In this document: in pieces, positions 44,631-52,507 of the stretch
How the letters are laid out: each line of letters starts with the position of its first letter
How positions within the stretch are numbered: the first letter of the stretch is position 1
Source: JBOCEF01 sp047610385
GTDB lineage: Bacteria; Pseudomonadota; Alphaproteobacteria; Rhodobacterales; Rhodobacteraceae
NCBI GenBank assembly: GCA_047610385.1
Contig: JBLGAC010000019.1
Span: 4,841-68,840, forward strand
Direction: 5' to 3'
DNA length: 64,000 bases
Program-made: the position numbers and the translations under genes
Notes under the pieces: generated by a model
Told to the model about the DNA's origin: nothing
The model's database searches: none
Seen by the model: the letters and a program-made list of their open reading frames with translations, nothing else

Positions 44631-45920
44631 ATGAAGCTCTTTAAAATTGCGGCCCTTGCCGCGGCGGCCATGTTGACGGCCGCGCCGGCGATCGCAGAAC
44701 TTGTGATCCCGACGCTGAACTACCGGACTGGCCCCTACGCGCCGAACGGCATCCCCTATGCGGACGGCTTTTCCGACTACCTCACGCTGCTGAACGCGCG
44801 TGATGGCGGCGTCGGCGGCGTTCCCATCAAGGAGATGGAGTGCGAGACCGCCTACAACACCCAAAAGGGCGTTGAGTGCTACGAAGCCACGAAGGGCGAA
44901 GGCGCGCTCGTCTACATCCCGCAGTCCACGGGCATCACCTACCAGCTGATCCCCAAAGCGTCCGCGGATCAGATCCCCGTGCATTCGATCGGGTATGGCC
45001 GCACGTCGGCTGCCGATGGCAAAGTGTTTGAATGGGTGTTCAACTATCCGGGCACGTATTGGGATGCAGCCTCGATCATCGTCAAGCACGCCATGGACGT
45101 GTCGGGCGGCTCGCTTGAGGGCAAAAAAGTCACGCTCGTCTACCACAACTCTGCCTATGGCAAAGAGCCGATCCGCACGCTCGAAGATCTGGCGACCAAG
45201 CATGGGTATGAGCTGACGTTGCTGGCGGTCGATCATCCCGGCCAGGAGCAGAAGTCCCAGTGGCTTCAGATCCGCCGTGAGCGTCCGGACTTTGTGTTCA
45301 TGTGGGGCTGGGGCGTGATGAACCAGGTCGCCATTCAGGAAGCCGTGAACATCCGCTATCCGATGGATAAGTTCATCGGCGTTTGGTGGTCGGGTTCTGA
45401 GAACGACGTTCTGCCCGCAGGCGAAGGTGCCGACGGCTACAAATCCGTCACTTGGCACAACACCGGCAGCGACTATCCGCTGTTTGCCGATCTGAAGACC
45501 CATGTGGCTGATGCAGGCAAGGCAGCCGGCGACGGCAGCAATGTCGGCACGGTGCTTTACAACCGTGGCATCTATGCCGCCATCGTGACCGCTGAGGCGA
45601 TCCGCGCTGCGCAGAAGATCCACGGCGTTGCACAGATCACCGCCCCGATGATGCGCGACGGCATGGAAGCACTCGACATCACCGAAGCGCGTTGGGCTGA
45701 GATCGGCCTGCCGAACTTCACCGCGCCGGTGAAGATCACCTGTGCCAACCATGGCGCGCCGGGTCTGGGTGCCATTCAGCAGTGGGATGCCAAGGCCAAG
45801 ACATGGTCGCTGGTGACCGACTTCATCACGCCGGACCGGTCGGTCGTGGATCCGCTGATCGCCGCCGATGCTGAAGCATACCGTGCGGAAAACAACATCA
45901 CGCCGCGCGATTGCAAATGA
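44631..45920 (+). CDS. ABC transporter substrate-binding protein (Liv type), first copy
   Basis: A 429-residue periplasmic binding protein of the branched-chain/amide class. Signal peptide MKLFKIAALAAAAMLTAAPAIA. The mature part starts ELVIPTLNYRTGPYAPNGIPYADGFSDYLTLLNARDGGVGG, then CETAYNTQKGVECYEATKGEGALVYIPQSTGITYQLIP and KKVTLVYHNSAYGKEPI. It contains cysteines, unlike many binding proteins. AGGGAGGT is 8 bases upstream of the ATG. Ligand unknown; its place between ligase genes suggests an organic acid. It is paralogous to the gene at 48521. Confidence 0.92.
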   Translation: MKLFKIAALAAAAMLTAAPAIAELVIPTLNYRTGPYAPNGIPYADGFSDYLTLLNARDGGVGGVPIKEMECETAYNTQKGVECYEATKGEGALVYIPQSTGITYQLIPKASADQIPVHSIGYGRTSAADGKVFEWVFNYPGTYWDAASIIVKHAMDVSGGSLEGKKVTLVYHNSAYGKEPIRTLEDLATKHGYELTLLAVDHPGQEQKSQWLQIRRERPDFVFMWGWGVMNQVAIQEAVNIRYPMDKFIGVWWSGSENDVLPAGEGADGYKSVTWHNTGSDYPLFADLKTHVADAGKAAGDGSNVGTVLYNRGIYAAIVTAEAIRAAQKIHGVAQITAPMMRDGMEALDITEARWAEIGLPNFTAPVKITCANHGAPGLGAIQQWDAKAKTWSLVTDFITPDRSVVDPLIAADAEAYRAENNITPRDCK

Positions 45921-45929
45921 GCTGAGGCT

Positions 45930-45950
45930 GCGCCGGGCATCCCCCGGCGC
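45930..45950 (+). terminator. Hairpin after the binding-protein gene
   Basis: GCGCCGGG (45930-45937) pairs with CCCGGCGC (45943-45950), with no T run. It probably stabilises the binding-protein mRNA. Confidence 0.55.
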
Positions 45951-46092
45951 GGCACATTGAACAAGCGCCCCCCGCCGCCCGCTCGGGCCGGGCGGGGGGC
46001 GCGCCTCCTAGCCGCGCGACGCCGAGCGCCCCCTGCGGGCCCCTTCGCGCGCAGCAGACATTCCGCCACGCCCAGCCGCCGGCAACCGCCGC

Positions 46093-46137
46093 CTGAGCCA
46101 GATGCCCCGAGCCAGACGCCCGAGCCAGACGCCCGAG
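46093..46137 (+). repeat. 13-bp tandem repeat before livF
   Basis: CCGAGCCAGACGC occurs at 46107-46119 and 46120-46132, with a variant CTGAGCCAGATGC at 46093-46105 and a partial unit CCGAG at 46133-46137. It lies just upstream of the livF ribosome site. The 230 bp between the two genes hold no other feature. Confidence 0.85.
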
Positions 46138-46150
46138 AAGGAACACCGCC

Positions 46151-47005
46151 ATGACCGACGCACCGACGATCGAAGGCGCCGCCCCGGCCCCTGCCAAGGC
46201 CGCCGATGCGCTGCTTCAGGTCAGCAATATTGAGGTGATCTACAACCACGTCATTCTCGTGCTTAAGGGTGTCAGCCTGACGGTCCCCAAGGGCGGCATC
46301 ACCGCGCTTTTGGGCGGCAATGGCGCGGGCAAGACCACGACGCTGAAAGCCATTTCAAACCTGCTGAAGTCTGAACGCGGCGAGGTCACCAAAGGGACGA
46401 TCACCTATCGGGGGGAATCGATCACTGAGCTGAACCCGGCCGATCTGGTCAAGCGCGGCGTCATCCAGGTGATGGAAGGACGCCATTGCTTTGAACATCT
46501 GACCATTGAGGAAAATCTGCTGACCGGCGCCTATACCCGCTCGGTGGGCCGCGCGCAGATCGCTGCGGATCTGGAGAAGGTGTATACCTATTTCCCGCGG
46601 CTCAAGGATCGACGCACCTTGCAGGCGGGCTATACCTCGGGTGGTGAGCAGCAGATGTGCGCCATCGGTCGCGCCCTGATGTCCAAGCCTGAGACGATTC
46701 TGCTGGATGAGCCGTCCATGGGCCTCGCACCCCAGTTGGTCGAGGAAATCTTTGAAATCGTCAAAGACCTGAACGAAAAGGAAGGCGTGTCCTTCCTGCT
46801 GGCTGAGCAGAACACCAACGTCGCCCTGCGCTACGCCCATTACGGATACATTCTGGAATCGGGCCGCGTGGTGATGGACGGGCTGGCAAGCGATCTGCGT
46901 GAAAACCAGGACGTGAAGGAATTCTATCTCGGCATGTCCGAGCAGGGCCGCAAAAGCTTCAAGAACGTCCGGTCCTATCGTCGCCGCAAGCGCTGGCTGA
47001 GCTGA
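46151..47005 (+). CDS. Branched-chain-type ABC transporter ATPase (LivF-like)
   Basis: A 284-residue ABC ATPase. Walker A is LGGNGAGKTT, the Q-loop is VIQVMEGRHCFEHLTIEENL, the signature is TSGGEQQMCAIGRALMSKP, Walker B is TILLDEPSMGLAPQ, and the final motif is LLAEQNTNVALRYAHYGYILESGRVVMDG. It ends in a basic tail RSYRRRKRWLS. It is the second ATPase of the Liv-type transporter. Confidence 0.92.
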   Translation: MTDAPTIEGAAPAPAKAADALLQVSNIEVIYNHVILVLKGVSLTVPKGGITALLGGNGAGKTTTLKAISNLLKSERGEVTKGTITYRGESITELNPADLVKRGVIQVMEGRHCFEHLTIEENLLTGAYTRSVGRAQIAADLEKVYTYFPRLKDRRTLQAGYTSGGEQQMCAIGRALMSKPETILLDEPSMGLAPQLVEEIFEIVKDLNEKEGVSFLLAEQNTNVALRYAHYGYILESGRVVMDGLASDLRENQDVKEFYLGMSEQGRKSFKNVRSYRRRKRWLS

Positions 47006-47052
47006 GCCGCCCCCACGCACCAGACCCAAGCATCAGCGCCGGAGCCATTGCC

Positions 47053-48297
47053 ATGACCGAGTATTTCGACGCGGCCGAAACCCGCGGCGCAGATCAGCGT
47101 GCGGGCGATCTTGCCACGGCGCTGCCAGGCCAGATCGCCCGCGCGCAGCAGGCCCCGGCGATGGCCGCGGCGCTGGCTGGCGTGGACGCGGGCGCGATCA
47201 CCACCCGCGAGGCGCTGGCCGCGCTGCCGGTCACCCGCAAATCCGCGCTGGTCGCCGCGCAGGCCGAAAACCCGCCCTATGGCGGATTTGTTCCCGGCGG
47301 CGTGACCGCGCTGCGCCATGTGTTCCAATCCCCGGGCCCGATCTATGAACCCGGCGGCGCAACCCGCGACTGGTGGCGCATGGGCCGCGCGCTGCATGCG
47401 GCCGGTGTCGGGCCGGGCGACGTGGTACAGAACTGCTTTTCCTACCATCTGACCCCGGCGGGCATGATGTTTGAAAACGGCGCCGCGGCCGTTGGCGCCA
47501 CCGTGCTGCCCGCGGGCGTGGGGCAGACAGAATTGCAGGTGCGCGCCGCCGCCGACATCGGTGTCACTGCTTATGCCGGGACGCCTGATTTCCTGAAGGT
47601 GATCCTCGACAAGGCCGACGAGATGGGCGTGAAGCTGCCTATGCTGACCAAGGCGATGGTCGGTGGCGGGGCGCTGTTCCCGTCGCTGCGCCAGGAATAC
47701 GCCGATCGCGGCATCCGCTGTCTTCAGGGCTATGGCACCGCGGATCTGGGGTCCATCGCGTATGAGGCCATGGGCCCTGACGGCACCATCGAAGGCATGA
47801 TCGTGGACGAAGGCGTGATCGTGGAAATCGTGCGCCCCGGCACCGGCGATCCCGTCCCTGATGGTGAGGTCGGCGAGGTGGTCGTCACCACGCTCAACCC
47901 CGGCTATCCGCTGATCCGCTTTGCGACTGGCGACATGTCGGCGGTGCTGGTGGGGCAATCCCCGTGCGGGCGCACCAACATGCGCATCAAGGGCTGGATG
48001 GGCCGCGCCGACCAGACCACCAAAATCAAGGGCATGTTCGTGCGCCCTGAACAGGTCGCGGAACTGGTCGCCCGCCACCCCGAAATCGTCAGAGCCCGCG
48101 TCATCGCCTCGCGGGAGCAAGAGCGGGACGCCCTGACGGTCCGGGTCGAATCGACCGAAAGGTCGGCGGGTTTCATCGCCGCGGTAGAGGCCAGCGTCCA
48201 GGCAACCTTGAAAATGCGCGGCACGGTTGAAGCCACAGCACCCGGAAGTCTGCCAAATGACGGCAAAGTGATCGAGGACATCCGCAGTTACGACTGA
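47053..48297 (+). CDS. PaaK-like ligase-family protein with altered nucleotide loop
   Basis: A 414-residue member of the phenylacetate-CoA-ligase-like group that travels with Liv-type transporters. Where PaaK has a Ser/Gly-rich ATP loop (SSGTTGKP-like), this protein reads VFQSPGPIYEPGGATRDWWRMGRAL (short core SPGPIYEP, about residues 95-102). The rest is kept: NCFSYHLTPAGMMFENGAAAVG, AYAGTPDFLKVILDKA, LQGYGTADLGSIAYEA, YPLIRFATGDMSAVL and GRADQTTKIKGMFVRPEQVAEL. It begins 47 bp after livF. Whether it still makes acyl-AMP is not clear from sequence. Confidence 0.85.
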   Translation: MTEYFDAAETRGADQRAGDLATALPGQIARAQQAPAMAAALAGVDAGAITTREALAALPVTRKSALVAAQAENPPYGGFVPGGVTALRHVFQSPGPIYEPGGATRDWWRMGRALHAAGVGPGDVVQNCFSYHLTPAGMMFENGAAAVGATVLPAGVGQTELQVRAAADIGVTAYAGTPDFLKVILDKADEMGVKLPMLTKAMVGGGALFPSLRQEYADRGIRCLQGYGTADLGSIAYEAMGPDGTIEGMIVDEGVIVEIVRPGTGDPVPDGEVGEVVVTTLNPGYPLIRFATGDMSAVLVGQSPCGRTNMRIKGWMGRADQTTKIKGMFVRPEQVAELVARHPEIVRARVIASREQERDALTVRVESTERSAGFIAAVEASVQATLKMRGTVEATAPGSLPNDGKVIEDIRSYD

Positions 48298-48520
48298 CGG
48301 GTTTTCTATTTAAGGCACGCGTCAGAAGCGATAATTTCTGATGCTTTCGGTGTTTAGTAATCTAGATCTACAAGGCGGTGTGCGGATTTCAGCGTTCAAT
48401 CTTTCGAATTGCCGTCGAGGTCTGCTAAAAGCATTGTCAGTCATTAATAATATGCGGCCGCCTATGGGACCGAATCTCAGGCAGGGTCGCTCGACAATCC
48501 CACAGGGGGGGGAAGATAGT

Positions 48521-49807
48521 ATGCTTCGCTTAACGGCGCTCGTTGCAGCGCTTGTGTCCGGGCTTGCGTCCATGGCCCATGCAGATCTTCTGATCATCGC
48601 TCAATCTTACCGCACCGGGCCTTATGCCAATAACGGGATCCCGAACGCTGACGGGTTTGCGGATTATTTCACGCTGCTGAATGAACGCGACGGCGGCATC
48701 GGTGGCGAGAAAATTGTCATTGAAGATTGTGAGTTCGGCTACAGCACCCAAAAAGGCATCGACTGCTACACGCAAAACCGTGACCGTGGGGCGCTGGTCT
48801 GGCAGCCGCTGTCCACCGGCGTCACCTATGGCATGATCCCGCTGACGCGCGAAGATGGCGTGCCGATGTTGACCATGGGCTATGGCCGCACGTCGGCGTC
48901 GGACGGCGCGGTGTTTGACAACATATTCAACTTCCCTGCCAACTACTGGCAGGGCGCGGCGGCCCAGATCCGCTACATCAAGGAGACTGCCGAAGGCGGT
49001 GTCCTTGGCAAAACCATCGGCCTTGTCCATCACAACTCTGGCTATGGCAAAGAACCCATCCCGGTGCTGCAGGCCCTCGCCGCGCGTGAGGGGTTTACCC
49101 TCAAGCTCTATCCCGTTGATCATCCGGGCGAGGAACAGGCCGACACTTGGGCCGCGGTCAAGGCCGACGGCGTTGACTGGGCGCTGCTGTGGGGCTGGGG
49201 CGTGATGAACCCGATCGCGCTGCGCGAATCGCTCAAGGCCGGGTTCCCCATCGACCATGTGATCGGCATCTGGTGGTCGGCCAATGAGACCGACATCAAA
49301 CGTCTGGGCCGCAAGGCGAAGGGCTACAAGGCGGTGAACTTTCACGCCGTGGGCACTGAATTCAGTGTCTACAACCAGCTCAACGACTATGTGTATTTCG
49401 CGGGCAAGGCGGCGGGGCAGGCCAACAATCTTGGCACCACCATCTACAACCGCGGCCTGATCTCGGCTGCCTTTGTGGCCGAAGCGATCCGAAAGGCGCA
49501 GGCCATCCATGGCACGGCCAAGATCACGCCGCAGATGATGCGCGACGGGATGGAGGCGCTCGACATCTCTGAGGAAACGCTGGCCAGCATCGGTTTCGAA
49601 GGCTTCGTGCCGCCCTTTGCGGTCAGTTGCGCCAACCATGGGGGGCAGGGCCTTGTGGCGGTGAACGAATGGGATCCGCGTCTGCGCGGCTGGCGCCAGA
49701 TCACCGAGTATTATGAGCCGGACGCCCAGCTGATCGGCGGATTGATCACGGCGGACGCTGACAAGTTCGCGGCTGAGAACGGAATCACGCGCCGCGCCTG
49801 CCGGTGA
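48521..49807 (+). CDS. ABC transporter substrate-binding protein (Liv type), second copy
   Basis: A 428-residue paralogue of the protein at 44631. Signal peptide about LRLTALVAALVSGLASMAHA. The mature part begins DLLIIAQSYRTGPYANNGIPNADGFADYFTLLNERDGGIGG; GLVHHNSGYGKEPIPVLQALAAREGFTLKLYPVDHPGEEQ and NRGLISAAFVAEAIRKAQAIHGTAKI align with the first copy. The 223-bp leader upstream (48298-48520) is AT-rich and not coding, so it may have its own promoter. AGGGGGGGGAAG precedes the ATG. It may provide a second ligand specificity for the same permease. Confidence 0.92.
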   Translation: MLRLTALVAALVSGLASMAHADLLIIAQSYRTGPYANNGIPNADGFADYFTLLNERDGGIGGEKIVIEDCEFGYSTQKGIDCYTQNRDRGALVWQPLSTGVTYGMIPLTREDGVPMLTMGYGRTSASDGAVFDNIFNFPANYWQGAAAQIRYIKETAEGGVLGKTIGLVHHNSGYGKEPIPVLQALAAREGFTLKLYPVDHPGEEQADTWAAVKADGVDWALLWGWGVMNPIALRESLKAGFPIDHVIGIWWSANETDIKRLGRKAKGYKAVNFHAVGTEFSVYNQLNDYVYFAGKAAGQANNLGTTIYNRGLISAAFVAEAIRKAQAIHGTAKITPQMMRDGMEALDISEETLASIGFEGFVPPFAVSCANHGGQGLVAVNEWDPRLRGWRQITEYYEPDAQLIGGLITADADKFAAENGITRRACR

Positions 49808-49829
49808 CCCGATAGCAACACTGACGAAG

Positions 49830-49860
49830 GGGGGAGGGTGCGAACCCTCCCCCTTTTTTT
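49830..49860 (+). terminator. Strong Rho-independent terminator of the liv-ligase operon
   Basis: GGGGGAGGGT (49830-49839) pairs with ACCCTCCCCC (49844-49853), followed by seven T. Confidence 0.95.
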
Positions 49861-49913
49861 GCGCGCGCGCCGGGTGCTGTACAGGGTGCCTGGCGCACGA
49901 GGCGCAAAAGCGA

Positions 49914-49947
49914 AGGGCCGCCGTTTCCATCAGGAAGCGGCGGCCCT
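49914..49947 (-). terminator. Rho-independent terminator of rpmJ
   Basis: AGGGCCGCCGTTTCC (49914-49928) pairs with GGAAGCGGCGGCCCT (49933-49947). Read on the minus strand it is followed by TTCGCTTTT. Confidence 0.85.
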
Positions 49948-49990
49948 ATCTTGTCAGCGTCCCTGCGGCCCGAAGGCCGGAGCGAAGCCC

Positions 49991-50116
49991 TCAGCCCTGA
50001 CGGGCTTTGAAACGGCGCTGGGTCTTGTTGATGACGTACACGCGGCCCTTACGGCGAACGACCCGGCAATCAGCATGCCGCGACTTCAGGGACCGGAGCG
50101 AATTTCTGACCTTCAT
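49991..50116 (-). CDS. rpmJ: Ribosomal protein L36 (bL36)
   Basis: A 41-residue basic protein: MKVRNSLRSLKSRH at the start, CRVVRRKGRVYVINKTQRR in the middle and FKARQG at the end, the standard form in Rhodobacterales. It has only one Cys, so it is the C-minus (zinc-free) type. A good ribosome site (AGGAGAA) lies 9 bases before the ATG on the minus strand. It stands as a single gene with its own terminator, separate from any ribosomal operon. Confidence 0.95.
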   Translation of the reverse strand: MKVRNSLRSLKSRHADCRVVRRKGRVYVINKTQRRFKARQG

Positions 50117-50408
50117 CGGTCTTTCTCCTGGGCGTCGGCGTGGCCGGACGGGAACGATCCCGATGAGCGCAGCGCGTCAATCCTGTTAGGTGTCATCTTC
50201 GCGCTTTGGCGTGACCGCCATAACGTAAAGGTCGGGCGACATGCCCGTGAGGAGGCTGTTTAGCGCGCGAATCGGATGGGTGCAAGAGGCACCGTAACCC
50301 CTTTTCGCATAAGGCTTTGACGTGGCGCAAAGGGCGCGCCGCAATTGGTGGATGTCACGGCTAAGTGGCAGGGCCGATCCAGTTGGACCGGCCCTGGGGA
50401 ACGTATGC
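50117..50408. other. 290-bp intergenic between rpmJ and amtB
   Basis: It contains the rpmJ ribosome site and promoter region at one end and, at 50369-50396, a stem (CAGGGCCG...CGGCCCTG, one mismatch inside) that could end amtB transcription. No gene. Confidence 0.5.
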
Positions 50409-51734
50409 TCAGGTGATCTGCGATCCTTTGCCGAACTCGGGATAGGCCTCAAGGCCCAGCTCCGACTTGTCGAGGCCCATGATCTCATCTTCCTCGGAGA
50501 CCCGGATGCCCATGGTGGCTTTCAGCACGAACCAGACGATGCCTGACATGATGAACACGAACGCGCCGACAGCCGCGATGCCGGTAAGCTGCGAGACGAT
50601 GTTGGTGTCGGGATTGGTGAACACCACCGCGATCGTGCCCCAGATGCCGCAGATCAGATGGACCGGGATGGCACCGACCACGTCGTCGATCTTCAGCTTG
50701 TCGAGCAGCGGCACCGCGAACACCACGATCAGGCCGCCGATGGCGCCAATCAACGAGGCCGACCCCAGCGTCGGGGTCAGCGGCTCTGCCGTGATGGACA
50801 CAAGGCCCGCCAGTGCGCCGTTCAGCATCATCGTGAGGTCGATCTTGCCATAATACAGCTGCGTGCCGATCATTGCGGCCACCGCGCCGCCGGCGGCGGC
50901 AGTGTTGGTGTTGGCGAAGATCATCGCGACCGCATCGGCGTCAGCCAACGAGCCGAGCGCAAGCTGCGACCCACCGTTGAACCCGAACCAACCAAGCCAC
51001 AGGACGAACGTGCCCAGCGTTGCCAGCGGCATGTTGCTGCCCGGCATTGGCACGGTGCGGCCATCTTTGTATTTGCCCAGACGCGGACCCAGGATCAGCG
51101 CGCCTGCAAGCGCGGCCCAGCCACCAGCGGCGTGCACCAGCGTAGATCCGGCAAAGTCTGAGAAGCCGATTTCAGACAGGAACCCACCGCCCCACTGCCA
51201 CGATGCCTCGATCGGGTAGATCACGGCGGTCAGCGCTACGGTGAACAGCAAGAAGGGCCACAGCTTGATGCGCTCAGCCAGCGTGCCGGACACGATCGAC
51301 GCGGTGGTGGCGCAGAACATCAGCTGGAAGAAAAAGTCTGAGGCGTCGGAATAGCCGGTGTCGAGGTTGGCACCGCCCTTGAGGTCCTTGACCGCAATCG
51401 TGCCGATCACGCCCTCAACCATCCAGTTGCCGTCGCCGGGGTACATTAGATTGTAGCCCAGGATGTAAAACGTCAGCGCTGCGATGGCGAAAAGCGCGAC
51501 GTTCTTGGTCAGCTGCATGGTGACGTTTTTGGAGCGCACCAGGCCTGCTTCGAGCATCGCAAAGCCCGCGGCCATCCACATCACCAGGAAGCCACCGATA
51601 AGAAACAGCAGCGTGTTGAACACAAAAACCGACTGCGCGGGCACGGCCCCGGCGTCGACGGCATCCTGCGCAAAGGCCGGGCCCGCGGCGAGAAGTGCCG
51701 CGCCGGCCGTCAGGAAAGTAAGGCGTTTGATCAT
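50409..51734 (-). CDS. amtB: Ammonium transporter (Amt family)
   Basis: A 441-residue protein with an N-terminal signal peptide (MIKRLTFLTAGAALLAAGPAFA) and eleven expected membrane helices. Family motifs: FNTLLFLIGGFLVMWMAAGFAMLEAGLVRSKN near the start, DFAGSTLVHAAGGWAALAGALILGPRLGKY with the first twin His, and FGFNGGSQLALGS. It forms a trimer that conducts ammonium. The frame is open well upstream of 51734, but the signal peptide decides the start. It is 34 bp downstream of glnK, the conserved glnK-amtB operon, so GlnK is expected to block it when ammonium is plentiful. Confidence 0.95.
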   Translation of the reverse strand: MIKRLTFLTAGAALLAAGPAFAQDAVDAGAVPAQSVFVFNTLLFLIGGFLVMWMAAGFAMLEAGLVRSKNVTMQLTKNVALFAIAALTFYILGYNLMYPGDGNWMVEGVIGTIAVKDLKGGANLDTGYSDASDFFFQLMFCATTASIVSGTLAERIKLWPFLLFTVALTAVIYPIEASWQWGGGFLSEIGFSDFAGSTLVHAAGGWAALAGALILGPRLGKYKDGRTVPMPGSNMPLATLGTFVLWLGWFGFNGGSQLALGSLADADAVAMIFANTNTAAAGGAVAAMIGTQLYYGKIDLTMMLNGALAGLVSITAEPLTPTLGSASLIGAIGGLIVVFAVPLLDKLKIDDVVGAIPVHLICGIWGTIAVVFTNPDTNIVSQLTGIAAVGAFVFIMSGIVWFVLKATMGIRVSEEDEIMGLDKSELGLEAYPEFGKGSQIT

Positions 51735-51768
51735 TGGATTGTCCCTTGTCCTGTCTGTCTGCAGCGGC

Positions 51769-52107
51769 TCAGAGCGCGTCATCGCCGGTTTCGCCGGTGC
51801 GCACACGCATGGCCTGTTCGACGTCGATGACGAAAATCTTTCCGTCGCCGATTTTGCCGGTCTTGGCGGTGTCAGCGATGACCTCGATGATCTTTTCGAC
51901 CGCCGCGTCGGGGCAGACGATCTCAAGCTTGATTTTGGGCACGAAGTTCACGACGTATTCAGCGCCGCGATAAATCTCGGTGTGCCCCGACTGTCGGCCA
52001 TAGCCTTTGACTTCGGACACCATGAGCCCCTGAACGCCTGCGGAGGTGAGCGCTTCGCGCACTTCCTCAAGCTTGAAGGGTTTGATGACTGCGATGATGA
52101 GCTTCAT
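51769..52107 (-). CDS. glnK: Nitrogen regulatory protein PII (GlnK)
   Basis: A 112-residue PII protein, full length. Tyr51, the uridylylation site, is at the T-loop tip in EIYRGAEYVV. KIEVICPD-like strand KLEIVCPDAAVEKIIEVI and the C-terminal IGDGKIFVIDVEQAMRVRTGE (nucleotide contact) are intact. It binds ATP/ADP and 2-oxoglutarate and controls AmtB and nitrogen regulation. A sigma-54 promoter lies 50 bp upstream. Confidence 0.96.
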   Translation of the reverse strand: MKLIIAVIKPFKLEEVREALTSAGVQGLMVSEVKGYGRQSGHTEIYRGAEYVVNFVPKIKLEIVCPDAAVEKIIEVIADTAKTGKIGDGKIFVIDVEQAMRVRTGETGDDAL

Positions 52108-52156
52108 CCTGCTTCCCCCGGTCTTGTGATTTTCAACATTGCGTACGGATAAGGAT

Positions 52157-52171
52157 GCAGGCCGCGTGCCA
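52157..52171 (-). promoter_or_regulatory. Sigma-54 (RpoN) promoter of glnK-amtB
   Basis: On the minus strand TGGCACG, four bases, then CTGC: a near-perfect match to TGGCACG-N4-TTGC, with the invariant GG (-24) and GC (-12) present. The -12 element is 50 bp from the glnK start, which fits NtrC-controlled expression under nitrogen limitation. Clear NtrC sites are not obvious upstream. Confidence 0.85.
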
Positions 52172-52507
52172 AGTTTGAAAGATTCCGCAAATCGCTGTGC
52201 TGCACCCGCGAATCCCCCCTGCCGCAGCCGTGGGGCACCGCGTGATTACCTCAACACCCCGTTAAAATCAGGCAGATTGGATGTGTCCGCCTAAAAATTG
52301 GGCAATATGGGTGCAGATAGGTGCGCGCCCGAAACCTGCCGCCCCCTCTCCACAAAACCGCCCTTGTGACGTAGTCTGAAGGTAAGGCATTGGGGCCAAG
52401 GACTGCTGCCGCTCCGGCGGCGTGGTGCGATGTTGATCCCAAGAAGACCTTGCGCCCGTTGATGAATTTGGCGCCAAAGCAACCCGACACAGAGCAGAGC
52501 AGGCGGC
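52172..52507. other. Divergent regulatory region between glnK and the PBP gene
   Basis: No gene. Any NtrC enhancer of glnK and the promoter of the penicillin-binding protein gene should be here. I could not place either with confidence. Confidence 0.4.

Noticed and set aside
44625..45752. A 375-codon minus-strand frame under the first binding protein
   Set aside because: Shadow of the binding-protein gene; a similar shadow is present under its paralogue at 48530-49930, as expected from shared codon use.
46093..46137. The tandem repeat as a CRISPR array
   Set aside because: The units are 13 bp and directly joined, with no spacers, and no cas genes are present.
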